A DNA stretch of 40,090 nucleotides. Source: Gammaproteobacteria bacterium. Lineage in GTDB: Bacteria > Pseudomonadota > Gammaproteobacteria > GCA-001735895. The stretch lies in NCBI GenBank assembly GCA_030066085.1, contig JASJCI010000010.1:1-40090 (forward strand), read 5' to 3'. The notes under the pieces were generated by a model. It saw only the letters and a list, made by a program, of their open reading frames with translations. It searched no databases and had not been told where the DNA came from. Both the position numbers and the translations under genes were made by a program. Shown here in pieces: positions 18,572 to 26,351 of the stretch; position 1 is the first letter of the stretch; each line of letters starts with the position of its first letter.

Positions 18572-19096
18572 ATGAAAATATTCAATTCGAGGGCGTTTCT
18601 TTTTCTTGCTATCGGTCTGCTGTCGCTTGTTTGCGTCAACACCCAGGCGTCAGAAGACAGCGACCGATTCCCCGGGCGCTTGATCATTCTCTCGGCGGGC
18701 GACTTTGGCGTGGACGATGACCTGGACAGGCCGACCTTTGTCGGCATCGACTACCGCTCGGTGCCGTTTTCGAAATGGAATCTGATTCCGGCGCTGGGTT
18801 ACGTTTACAAGGATGGCGGCGCGCATTATGTATTCCTTGATTTGCGCTACGATTACTGGTTTTCCGACAACTGGGTACTGATACCCAGCTATGGCGTCGG
18901 CATTTACGACCGGGACAGCGAAGTGGACCTGGGAGGGTCGCTGGAGTTCAGGGCGGGCCTGGAAATCAGCCGTCAGTTCGATAACAACGCCCGCGCTGGT
19001 TTGTCGATATTTCATTTATCGAACGGCAAAGTATACGGCACTAATCCCGGCACCGAGGCAATCGGAGTTACGGTTTCGATTCCGATCGACCGTTGA
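18572..19096 (+). CDS. PagL-like lipid A 3-O-deacylase (acyloxyacyl hydrolase family)
   Basis: 174 residues, the usual length for PagL, with a signal peptide ending near residue 27 (TQAS). The protein is an 8-strand barrel pattern with the family end motif: FHLSNGKVYGTNPG, where His148 and Ser150 match the catalytic His-Ser of PagL, then GVTVSIPI. PagL sits in the outer membrane and removes the 3-O acyl chain of lipid A, changing permeability and immune or polymyxin response. The ATG at 18572 has only a weak ribosome site. It stands alone; the acyltransferase remnant downstream is of related lipid A function. Confidence 0.85.
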   Translation: MKIFNSRAFLFLAIGLLSLVCVNTQASEDSDRFPGRLIILSAGDFGVDDDLDRPTFVGIDYRSVPFSKWNLIPALGYVYKDGGAHYVFLDLRYDYWFSDNWVLIPSYGVGIYDRDSEVDLGGSLEFRAGLEISRQFDNNARAGLSIFHLSNGKVYGTNPGTEAIGVTVSIPIDR

Positions 19097-19232
19097 GACG
19101 CAATCGCAAGGCGGATACAAAATCCCCCCGGCCATTCACCCGCAGTGCAATTAGCGCGGGTTTTGCTCGAGGCTGCCAGGCTTGAACTAAAAGTACTTCA
19201 CCGTTGACAGGATTAAGCTTGGGCCTGGGGCC

Positions 19233-19562
19233 GTGCACGCCTATGGCGACCGGTCCGGGCAGGGGGGTATGCAACACGACATCGTCACGGTCGATAAATA
19301 TCAACCTGTTCGTCTCGCCGGGGTGTCGGGGGCGCCGGTACTGCCGTATTACTCGCAGCGTCTGCCCCGCACGCAGGGTTACCTGACCAGGGTGATGCCG
19401 CAGCCAGGGGATTTTCCCAGCGGCGACGATGTCGCCGACCTGACCCGAATCAACCGCGCGATCGAACGGCAGGTTCGCGCCGCGCCGGATCAGTATTTGT
19501 GGTTCCACCGGCGATTAAGGACACGGCCTGCCGGCGAGAAGCAACTCTATCCGCCCGGGTAA
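19233..19562 (+). pseudogene. 3' remnant of a lipid A acyltransferase (LpxL/LpxM-like) gene
   Basis: From about 19303 the frame reads as the C-terminal end of a Kdo2-lipid A acyltransferase: RLAGVSGAPVLPYYSQRLP, DFPSGDDVADLTRINRAIER and QVRAAPDQYLWFHRRLRTRP are all hallmark stretches (the YLWxHRR motif closes family members). The N-terminal two-thirds, with the HX4D catalytic motif, is missing; upstream sequence to a stop at 19188 does not resemble the family. So the piece cannot be an active enzyme. It is convergent with the metal-binding protein gene downstream. Confidence 0.8.
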
Positions 19563-19661
19563 GGCGGCTATCCCCTGTTCGTGCCATGCACGCAGGCTCG
19601 CGCTCCGGCGGCGGATATCGAACGGCCCCGGCAGCGGCAAGACTCCGTCGAACGCAGGGAT

Positions 19662-20564
19662 CTACTGCGCGCCGCCCGTCAGCGCCTGCCGCAAGCGCGC
19701 CAGGTTGGCCTGCATCACGTCGAGATAATCCCCCGCCTCCGGCACGTTGCCGCAGGGGTCGAACACGAGCGAGCCTATACCCATCTGCTCGAGCCGCGCG
19801 ACCGACTCGGGCAGCGGTTCGCCCTCCCACAGCATCCATGTCGCTGCATGCGTTGCCGCCAGGCCGGCGAGTTCATTCCACTGCTCCTCGGCGGGGAAAG
19901 CCTCGGGTTCCCACAGCACGCTGTGCAGGTCGAGATCGTAGGCGCGCGCAAAGTACTGGTAGACCGGGTGCGAGGCGAGCAGCGCCTGCCCGCGGGCGTT
20001 CGACAGGATGTTTTTCAGCTCCGTATCCAGCGCACGCAAGTCGCTTTCGAGGGCGGCAAAATTGCCTTCGAATTCGGCCTCCGCCTGCGGCCGCTTCTTC
20101 ACCAGCGCCCGCTTGATCGCCCATGCCTGCAGTATCGCCTGTTGCGGGTCGAGCCAGGTGGTAAACGCGGTGCCGGCATGGGAGTGTTCTTCGCCGGCGC
20201 CGTGGCTGTGGGCGACACCGGTTTCAGTTTTGATCAGCCGGCCGGCGAACGCGGCCGAGGTGTCGACCAGACGCCGATTCGGCAACGAGACCTGGGCAAC
20301 CCACCTGGCGTAATCGGCGCCGTTGAGCAGCACCAGGTCGGCGCGCTGGTAGGCGCCGATCGCGGCCGCGTCCGGTTTCCAGAACGCGGGATCACCGTCG
20401 GCCGGCGCCGGGAAAACGACTTCGGCCTGTCCGCCGGCGATACGCTCGGCAAAATACTGTAGCGGGTAATTGACCGTGTAAACCGCCAGGCGCTCGGCGG
20501 CACTCGGAGCCATCGAAACGAGGAGCAGGCACAGGCTGACGATTCGGGCGGTGGATTTCATCAT
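19662..20564 (-). CDS. TroA/ZnuA-type periplasmic metal-binding protein
   Basis: 300 residues. Signal peptide to about residue 22, then AVYTVNYPLQYFAERIAGGQ, a long helix and a short His-rich loop (VAHSHGAGEEHSHAG, about 116-130) that fits zinc binding. The family's H-x-W-L-D-P motif reads TTWLDPQQA here, so the usual metal-binding His there is Thr. HPVYQYFARAYDLDLHSV and FDPCGNVPEAGDYLDVM match later parts of the fold. Last gene of a four-gene minus-strand operon (19 bp after the permease). The permease is FtsX-type, not the ZnuB type that normally pairs with this protein. Metal is probably zinc, by inference from the histidines. Confidence 0.82.
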   Translation of the reverse strand: MMKSTARIVSLCLLLVSMAPSAAERLAVYTVNYPLQYFAERIAGGQAEVVFPAPADGDPAFWKPDAAAIGAYQRADLVLLNGADYARWVAQVSLPNRRLVDTSAAFAGRLIKTETGVAHSHGAGEEHSHAGTAFTTWLDPQQAILQAWAIKRALVKKRPQAEAEFEGNFAALESDLRALDTELKNILSNARGQALLASHPVYQYFARAYDLDLHSVLWEPEAFPAEEQWNELAGLAATHAATWMLWEGEPLPESVARLEQMGIGSLVFDPCGNVPEAGDYLDVMQANLARLRQALTGGAQ

Positions 20565-20583
20565 GCATTATCTCCCTTGCGGT

Positions 20584-21762
20584 TTAGTTGATGAACAGTG
20601 CGCGCACGATATCGCTGCCCTGCGCTTCGACAGCGAAAACAGCCGCGAGGCACAGCACGCCGGCAACGGCGCCGATGATCAGGATCTCGGCGCCGAGCAG
20701 GTAAGCGGTGGTCGCGCGGCTGCAGCCGAGCTTGTAAATGGTTTGCAGCTCGCGCTGGCGCAGGCGCAGCGACAGCGCGAACACCAGCAGCAGCGCCAGC
20801 AGCGTGGCCGCGCCGACGATGACGATGACCGCGTCGAGCACGTTCTTGATGCGGAAGATATTCTGCAGCAGGCCGTCGATGACTTTTTCCGGTACGATGA
20901 TTTGCTGCAGGCCTTCGGACTCGAGATAACGCCCGCGCAGGATCGTGCCCGCGCGGACGTCGTGCGGGATCGCGATCACCGCGGTCACCGGGTACGCGCC
21001 GGTGTCGCCGTGAAAATGAAAGCTGTCGATATTATCCGGCGTGATCTCGTTGTACTGGAACAGCTTCGGGCTCGCGACCACGCCGGTTTCGTCGCGCTGC
21101 ATGATCAGCGTGTTATCGGTGACCTGGCTAACGTCCTGGTGGCCGTGGCCGATACCTTCGATCACCCACGCGGTCTTGATGTCGACGAACACGGCGAGGT
21201 CGTCCGGGGTAAAGCTGCGCTCGAAAACGCCGACGATGTTCATCTTCAGCGGGTAGACGCCGGCGAGATCGAACACCGTCTGCGGCGACGACAGCAGCGT
21301 ATCGCCCGGCCCGAGCCCGAGTTCCTCGGCGACGGTGGCGCCGACTACCGCTTCACCCAGCAGCGCGACCTGCCGCCCTTCAGCGAGCTCGAGCCCGCGG
21401 AAATCGAAGTAGTCGAGCGTGGTGCCGGCGATCGGGAAACCGCGCGCGCTGAACCTCACGTACAGCGGCACCGGGTCGGCCAGCCCCGAGTCCCAAAGTT
21501 CGTCGACCGCGCGCATCGACACCAGCTCCGGCACCTCGTCGTCGAAGTAAAGCGCGTTCATGACCAGGTCGAGCGCACTGCCCTTGGCGCCAAGCAGCAA
21601 CGGCGTCGACTGCGCGCGCGACAGCAGCTGGCGCTCGCTTTCGTCGAGCAGCACCTCGAGCGAGAGCGGCAGCGCCGCGATCAGGGTGACGCAGGCAATC
21701 AGCGTCAGCGTGCGCAGGCGGTGGAACACGAGATATTGCCAGGCAAGGTAAAGCGCGTGCAT
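20584..21762 (-). CDS. FtsX/MacB-type ABC transporter permease
   Basis: 392 residues with the typical FtsX layout: one N-terminal helix (about 16-35, LRTLTLIACVTLIAALPLSL), a periplasmic domain of about 230 residues, then three helices near the C-terminus (AVIVIVGAATLLALLLVFAL; SRATTAYLLGAEILIIGAVA; to AVFAVEAQ). It overlaps the ATPase stop by one base (TGATG), so is coupled to it. Such permeases do not move substrate through the membrane like ZnuB but transmit ATP-driven motion to periplasmic partners. Together with a metal-binding protein and a large membrane-anchored protein this is an unusual setup. Confidence 0.88.
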   Translation of the reverse strand: MHALYLAWQYLVFHRLRTLTLIACVTLIAALPLSLEVLLDESERQLLSRAQSTPLLLGAKGSALDLVMNALYFDDEVPELVSMRAVDELWDSGLADPVPLYVRFSARGFPIAGTTLDYFDFRGLELAEGRQVALLGEAVVGATVAEELGLGPGDTLLSSPQTVFDLAGVYPLKMNIVGVFERSFTPDDLAVFVDIKTAWVIEGIGHGHQDVSQVTDNTLIMQRDETGVVASPKLFQYNEITPDNIDSFHFHGDTGAYPVTAVIAIPHDVRAGTILRGRYLESEGLQQIIVPEKVIDGLLQNIFRIKNVLDAVIVIVGAATLLALLLVFALSLRLRQRELQTIYKLGCSRATTAYLLGAEILIIGAVAGVLCLAAVFAVEAQGSDIVRALFIN

Positions 21763-22430
21763 CAGCCGCCCCCCTCCCCGCGGAAATCGAGGAAATCGAT
21801 GACGCGGTCGAAGCGCGGCAGCAATTCGTGGTCGTGCGTTACCGCGAGCAGCGTCGCCTCGTGCGCGTCGACGCTATCGAACAGGAGATCGAGAATACGA
21901 CCCTTGTTGGGCGGATCGAGGTTGCCGGTGGCCTCGTCGGCGAACACCAGCTTCGGCCCCGGCAGCAGCGCGCGGCAGATCGCGACGCGCTGCTTCTCGC
22001 CCTGCGACAGTTCGCCGGCATGGCGCTTCAGCTTGTCGCCGATGTCGGCGCGCGCGGCCAGCTCGCGCGCGCGTTCGCGCACCGCGGCAGTCAGCTGTAG
22101 CGCGCGACTGATGCGGTACGGGTGAATGATATTGTCGAACACGTCGAGGTAATCGATCAGCTCGAAATCCTGGAACACGAAGCCGATGTGGTTGATGCGG
22201 AAATCGCGGCGCGCGGCATCGGACAGACCCTCGATCTGCGTGTCGTTTACCCGAATCTCGCCACGGTCGGGGGAAATGATGCCGGAAACCAGGTTCAGCA
22301 GCGTGGTCTTGCCCGAGCCCGACGGACCGATCACCGCGAGTTTTTCGCCGGCGGTCACGTCGAGCGAATCGATCGCAAGCCTGAAGTCGCTGTCGGGGTA
22401 ACCGAATTCGAGCGCGTTAATGCTTAACAT
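21762..22430 (-). CDS. LolD/MacB-like ABC ATPase
   Basis: 222 residues, a complete ABC ATPase. Walker A GPSGSGKTTLLN (about 35-46), Q-loop in GFVFQDFELIDYL, signature GELSQGEKQRVAICRALL, Walker B LVFADEATGNLDP, switch His in LAVTHDHEL. The size and FQDFELIDYLDVFDNI region fit the LolD/MacB/FtsE group, which pairs with FtsX-type permeases such as the one coupled downstream. It lies 36 bp after the large membrane-anchored protein gene in the same operon. Confidence 0.92.
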   Translation of the reverse strand: MLSINALEFGYPDSDFRLAIDSLDVTAGEKLAVIGPSGSGKTTLLNLVSGIISPDRGEIRVNDTQIEGLSDAARRDFRINHIGFVFQDFELIDYLDVFDNIIHPYRISRALQLTAAVRERARELAARADIGDKLKRHAGELSQGEKQRVAICRALLPGPKLVFADEATGNLDPPNKGRILDLLFDSVDAHEATLLAVTHDHELLPRFDRVIDFLDFRGEGGG

Positions 22431-22466
22431 CGTCTGCCCTGTTCCGGGCGTCCCGTCCCGCGCGGT

Positions 22467-24302
22467 TTACCCAGCCGCGGGATCGGCCGGCGCTTCGGCG
22501 CGCGCCGATCCGGGTTCGATGCGCTTTTCCTCGATGATTTCGAGGCCGGTGATTTTCCACTTGCCGTCGACGGCCTCGACCCGGATTTCAGCATCGTAGA
22601 GATTTTCACGCGTGTGGACATGACCCCAGTGGCCGACCGTGCCGGTCGCGGTCCAGTTGCCCTTGATGCGGTAAGCGAGGCCGTCGCCATCGGCGCGCTC
22701 GGCGCTGGCGTTCAGGATATCGACGCTTTTGACTTTCGCCTGCGCGCCGCCGGCGCGCTGCACCGCGAAGGACTTGCGGTTTTGCAGGTAAATGTCGGCC
22801 AGCAGCTCGCCGTCGACCGACAGTGCGAGCTTGTCGTAAACGTCTTCCTCGTCGCGGAAATCGAACGCGCGGTAGACGTTTTTCAGCATCGCCTGCAGCA
22901 GCACTGTCGACTGTTCCTCGGTCAGGTCGGCCGCGATTAGTGCCGGGCGCGCGACCACGTGACCAGCGTAGGGCCAGGCGACCGCGGCCGCAACCAGGGT
23001 GACCACGAAACCGGCGCCGACCGCGCGCAGCGGTTTTTGCGCGCGGTTGCGCAACCACAGCGTAACGAGCAACAGTATGGCAACCAATCCGCAGGCAAGG
23101 CTGATCAACGGAATTCGCACATCGCCGAGACTGCCCCTGACCGCGACCTGCTCGACCGTCGGCACCCTGTATTTTTTCAGGTAATTGGTCCAGGTAAAGA
23201 CGCGGTCTTCGGGCGTGATATAGGACACGAACGGGCCTGCGGGATCGGTCGCGGTCGCCGGTATACGCTCAATCTGGTCATTGAACAATTCCCAGTCGAC
23301 GGTAACCTCGCGCGGCAGGTCGCTGGTGAGATAAGTGATGATAACGCCGACGATCGCGGTCGACACCTCGAGGCGCTCGGGCTTTTCCAGCAGCTGGATA
23401 CCGCTGAGCCCGACCTTGACGTAATTCGAACGATCGAGGATCGGCCTGACCGATTTGCCGTCGATTTTGACCGGGTTCTTGCCGAGCAGGAATTCGCCGA
23501 TGCGCTGCTTCAGCGGCTCGAGTTCTTCGATCTCGATAAAGTCCGGGTCGCGCAGACCGAGCTCCATCCACTGCTCCATGTCCTTGACCCGGGTCAGGAT
23601 TTCGTGCCTGACCTCGTAGGGCTCGACATAGAGGAACGACATCAGCGCCGACTTGTGATGGCGCTTGAGATTGGGATTGTCGAAGCGGCTATACCAAGGA
23701 TCCTCCCAGTCGAGATTCAGCGTCGCCGGCAGGCCGAGGTAGCGAAAGTCGATCACCGGCACCGACTTGTGGTAGGCGATGAAACCGATGGTGACATCGG
23801 CAACACCGTTTTCATCCACGGGCGGCACGATGGTCAGCTGCCGCGGCTTGCCTGTAAACGGGTAGACGATCTCGGCGTAAAGCACACGCTTGTCCACCGG
23901 TGCATCCGGCACGCGCTGTCGCGTCAGCGGATTGATCATGCCGGCGAACGGCGACTTGCGGTCGACGCGCAGCCGCGGCTCGACCAGCTCGAGCCGCGCC
24001 GGCAGTGATTCGCCGGTCTCGGTGACAAACTTGAAGCGCTCGCTGGCAAAGGTTTGCATGCGCGCCTCCAGCGACGGCCGCTTTTCATCCTTCTGCGCCA
24101 GCCAGGTATCCGGCACCAGCTCGTAAAACTCTTCCAGGTCGCCGATATACACCTCGAACACCAGCTTGACGTGGTCGTCCATGATGTAAATCTCGGCAAT
24201 ATTGGGCGCGGTTTCGGAACCGGTCAGGTTGATCCAGTCGGCGCGGCCGAGCGGCGCGGTCAGCAGCAGCGTGAGCAGCAGAGCGGCTCGAATCGTTAGC
24301 AT
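22467..24302 (-). CDS. Large exported, membrane-anchored protein of unknown function in a metal-related ABC operon
   Basis: 611 residues. The signal peptide ends near residue 21 (GRA), then a long periplasmic part (about 22-405) rich in beta strands and acidic residues. Two hydrophobic helices follow (about 405-428 and 440-462: ISLACGLVAILLLVTLWL; GFVVTLVAAAVAWPYAG). A second soluble domain (about 470-590) with WKITGLEIIEEKRI at the end resembles an NTF2-like small beta domain. First gene of the operon with the ATPase, FtsX-type permease and ZnuA-like protein. I do not recognise a family. As I recall, zinc-responsive ABC loci with an FtsX/MacB-like permease exist in Pseudomonas aeruginosa (PA4063-PA4066 region); I have not compared them. 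Confidence 0.8.
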   Translation of the reverse strand: MLTIRAALLLTLLLTAPLGRADWINLTGSETAPNIAEIYIMDDHVKLVFEVYIGDLEEFYELVPDTWLAQKDEKRPSLEARMQTFASERFKFVTETGESLPARLELVEPRLRVDRKSPFAGMINPLTRQRVPDAPVDKRVLYAEIVYPFTGKPRQLTIVPPVDENGVADVTIGFIAYHKSVPVIDFRYLGLPATLNLDWEDPWYSRFDNPNLKRHHKSALMSFLYVEPYEVRHEILTRVKDMEQWMELGLRDPDFIEIEELEPLKQRIGEFLLGKNPVKIDGKSVRPILDRSNYVKVGLSGIQLLEKPERLEVSTAIVGVIITYLTSDLPREVTVDWELFNDQIERIPATATDPAGPFVSYITPEDRVFTWTNYLKKYRVPTVEQVAVRGSLGDVRIPLISLACGLVAILLLVTLWLRNRAQKPLRAVGAGFVVTLVAAAVAWPYAGHVVARPALIAADLTEEQSTVLLQAMLKNVYRAFDFRDEEDVYDKLALSVDGELLADIYLQNRKSFAVQRAGGAQAKVKSVDILNASAERADGDGLAYRIKGNWTATGTVGHWGHVHTRENLYDAEIRVEAVDGKWKITGLEIIEEKRIEPGSARAEAPADPAAG

Positions 24303-24417
24303 CTTGGTGTCAGTCTCCAGCTATCGGGAACGCGGGCAATGGGGTGCCTTTTCAAGGTTAGTGGCCGCCACTCGCGTGGCCGAGATTATGACAAATAACG
24401 GGGAATTCGGAAACAAC

Positions 24418-24439
24418 GAGACCGGCAGCTGCCGGTCTC
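24418..24439 (-). terminator. Terminator of the 24.5-kb MBL gene
   Basis: A perfect 22-bp palindrome (arms GAGACCGGCA and TGCCGGTCTC). On the minus strand it is followed by a T-rich stretch (GTTGTTTCC). The same hairpin with a 4-nt loop lies downstream of the paralogue at 31294. Confidence 0.65.
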
Positions 24440-24461
24440 GTCCAGTGGGCTGGTGTTTCCG

Positions 24462-25727
24462 TTACTGGGTCGGTTCGTACCAGGGCCGCTGCTTGCGCCA
24501 GTCCTGTTCTTGCAGATTGTATTTTTCCGAGTGCGCGTCGAGCAGCCGATTCTGCGCGTTGAAGGCCGGCCCCCATTCGCCCTCGGCGATGAATTTACTC
24601 ATCGGGTTGGCCTGGCCGCGCACCGGCGGCGGTTGACGCGTCGGGCCGGGCACTCCGGAGGCGCGATCGGTCGACACCACCATGCGCTCGACAATCTTGT
24701 CCTTGGTGATGTTCCACACCATGTTGTCGACCGCCACAGACAAAGGTCCGTCATAGGTTTCGCGTATGCCGTCGCGCACGCCATCGATGCCCTCCTCGAA
24801 GGTGTGATAGCTAACCGCATGGCGTGGCTGGATCGTGCTCATGATCTTGCCGAAAGCGGGCCCCGAAGTGTGAAACTGGCAGCAGGCGCGCCAGGCCAGC
24901 TGTGGCGGCTGGTTGTAATCCCTGACGAAAAACTCGGGCGTGGCGAAGGCTTCGTGGATCACGAAATCGGCGCCTTTGGTATGCTCGACGAACCACTTGT
25001 TGGGCGATGTATCGCCGCCATAGACCAGCGTCATGCCGGCATAGTCGATGATGAAACTGACCGGACCGTCGCCGGCGTGTATCGCCGGGACCGTGCGCAC
25101 CCGGATACCGTTCTGGTTGTAGACTTCGTTGTTCACCGCCTTGTAGTCGAACTCGTGCACGGTGATATTGCCGGGCGATGGCGTAATCTTGTAAGCGCGC
25201 GTGACGTAGTCCCAGTTGAATGCCTGCAGGAAACCCGCAATCGCATGCTTGGTGCCCATATCCTCGCGCATGCCGCTCGGTCCCCAGACTTCCAGCGGTA
25301 CCGGCCGGCCCGCGGTCCAGCCGCCGGCCCAGAGCGAATCGAGGTCGCCCCAGTGATCGGTATGCAGGTGACTGAGAAATACCTTGGTCAGGTATTCGGC
25401 CGGAATCATCAGCGCGTTGATGTTGCGCATCGAGCCGGTGCCGATATCGAAAATCATCTTCTCGCCATTACCGAACTCGAACAGGAAACAGGCCGACGCC
25501 TGGCCGCGGCGCGCGTCCGGCATGCCGGTGCCGCAGGCGATAACGCGAACCTCGTCCTCGGCCAGTACCTCGGTGCCGGGATAATAGACGTAGCGGTCGG
25601 GCGCGATTACATTGGGCCCCTCGATCATGCCGCCGGCGGCCTGCGCCGTCGACATGCCAAGGCCAGCAATCAATGGCGCGCATGACAATGCGGCCAACGC
25701 GAAAATTTTCCGGAAATATTCAGTGAT
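24462..25727 (-). CDS. Exported MBL-fold metallo-hydrolase (paralogue 2), probable ATC start
   Basis: If started at ATC 25727 the product has 421 residues; a TTG at 25697 gives 411. I favour ATC: AGGAG sits exactly 8 bp upstream, the same spacing as before the ATG of the paralogue at 31294. Only this start gives a signal peptide with basic residues (FRK) before the hydrophobic run and AQA cleavage. The zinc motif is HLHTDH (His120, His122, Asp124, His125), with GTGMP near 67-71, AIHAGDGPVSFIIDYAG and YGGDTSPNKWF later. It is a close paralogue of 31294-32577, a weaker one of 3257-4492, and is divergent from a truncated tetR with two palindromes between. Substrate unknown. Confidence 0.85.
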   Translation of the reverse strand: MTEYFRKIFALAALSCAPLIAGLGMSTAQAAGGMIEGPNVIAPDRYVYYPGTEVLAEDEVRVIACGTGMPDARRGQASACFLFEFGNGEKMIFDIGTGSMRNINALMIPAEYLTKVFLSHLHTDHWGDLDSLWAGGWTAGRPVPLEVWGPSGMREDMGTKHAIAGFLQAFNWDYVTRAYKITPSPGNITVHEFDYKAVNNEVYNQNGIRVRTVPAIHAGDGPVSFIIDYAGMTLVYGGDTSPNKWFVEHTKGADFVIHEAFATPEFFVRDYNQPPQLAWRACCQFHTSGPAFGKIMSTIQPRHAVSYHTFEEGIDGVRDGIRETYDGPLSVAVDNMVWNITKDKIVERMVVSTDRASGVPGPTRQPPPVRGQANPMSKFIAEGEWGPAFNAQNRLLDAHSEKYNLQEQDWRKQRPWYEPTQ

Positions 25728-25761
25728 CTTGGTCTCTCCTGATTTCGGGTTCCTTTAGATA

Positions 25762-25811
25762 TTAACGTTAACCTTTGCTTTGTTATATTTCCATACAAAA
25801 TTGTATGGAAA
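25762..25811. promoter_or_regulatory. Two palindromes between MBL paralogue 2 and truncated tetR
   Basis: TTAACGTTAA at 25762-25771 and an inverted repeat at 25788-25811 with 10-bp arms (TTTCCATACA and TGTATGGAAA) around 4 bp. The counterparts in the second module lie at 32618-32627 and 32641-32658. Placement between divergent genes, one of TetR type, fits an operator. The second palindrome differs in the two modules (CCATACA here, CCAAACA there). Confidence 0.6.
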
Positions 25812-25899
25812 GTACCTTTTTGCGCGTATCTGTAGATGAAATCGATTAACCTAGCCTTCGAATTTGTCCCGTCCACCGCTAACTTTGAAATCCGTCGCC

Positions 25900-26049
25900 A
25901 TGGAAACACGCTACTACATCGAAGACTGGCTCGAAGGTGCTCTCGAGGCGCTGGCGCGCAAGGGTCCGCAGGCAATCTCGATTCAGCGGCTGTGCGAATC
26001 CCTCGGAGTCAGCCGCGGCAGCTTTTTGCCCGATAACTGCAGCCAATAG
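25900..26049 (+). pseudogene. tetR-family gene truncated after the DNA-binding domain
   Basis: 49 codons. The first 42 (METRYYIEDWLEGALEALAR, then the helix-turn-helix with LGVSRGSF) are nearly identical to the intact regulator at 32749-33297. After GSF the frame diverges and stops at LPDNCSQ, so the ligand-binding domain is missing. The break is near 26031; a hairpin (26055-26076) and a palindromic repeat (26097-26179) follow. A 49-residue peptide could still fold as a helix-turn-helix but cannot sense a ligand. Confidence 0.85.
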
Positions 26050-26054
26050 ACTGC

Positions 26055-26179
26055 GCCTGCCTACGCGGAGGCAGGCTCCGCGCCTCCAGGTCCTCTGTCA
26101 TTGCGAGGTGCGTAGCACCGAAGCAATCTCTCCGCACCGCGCCAGCTCGAAAAGATTGCTTCGCTTCGCTCGCAATGAC
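26055..26179. repeat. Hairpin and palindromic repeat (GTCATTGCGAG family), copy 1
   Basis: GCCTGCC/GGCAGGC hairpin at 26055-26076, then an 83-bp palindromic element (26097-26179). It has outer ends GTCATTGCGAG/CTCGCAATGAC and inner arms GAAGCAATCT/AGATTGCTTC. Further copies lie at 28148, 29918 and 30151. No transposase for it is in the window. Confidence 0.75.
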
Positions 26180-26351
26180 TCAAGATCCTCGCGTCAATTT
26201 TCCATAGCCACACGAACCCGGATCGAACCGATTGTCAGCCCCCGGTACCTCCGGAGGTCGGATAAGCTTTTGGCGCACTCGGATCAGTTGCAAATCGAAA
26301 CCAAAAGCATCTCCATGCATCGAAAGTTACGAGCAATTTGGAGACGGGAAT

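Noticed and set aside
19515..19661. Open frame continuing after the stop of the metal-binding protein gene
   Set aside because: It reads protein-like (LPLPGPFDIRRRSASLRAW) but has no start of its own and overlaps the acyltransferase remnant. Readthrough of the TAG cannot be supported.
20551..22125. 524-codon plus-strand frame opposite the ABC permease and ATPase
   Set aside because: The minus strand has the ATPase motifs and permease helices; this frame is a shadow.
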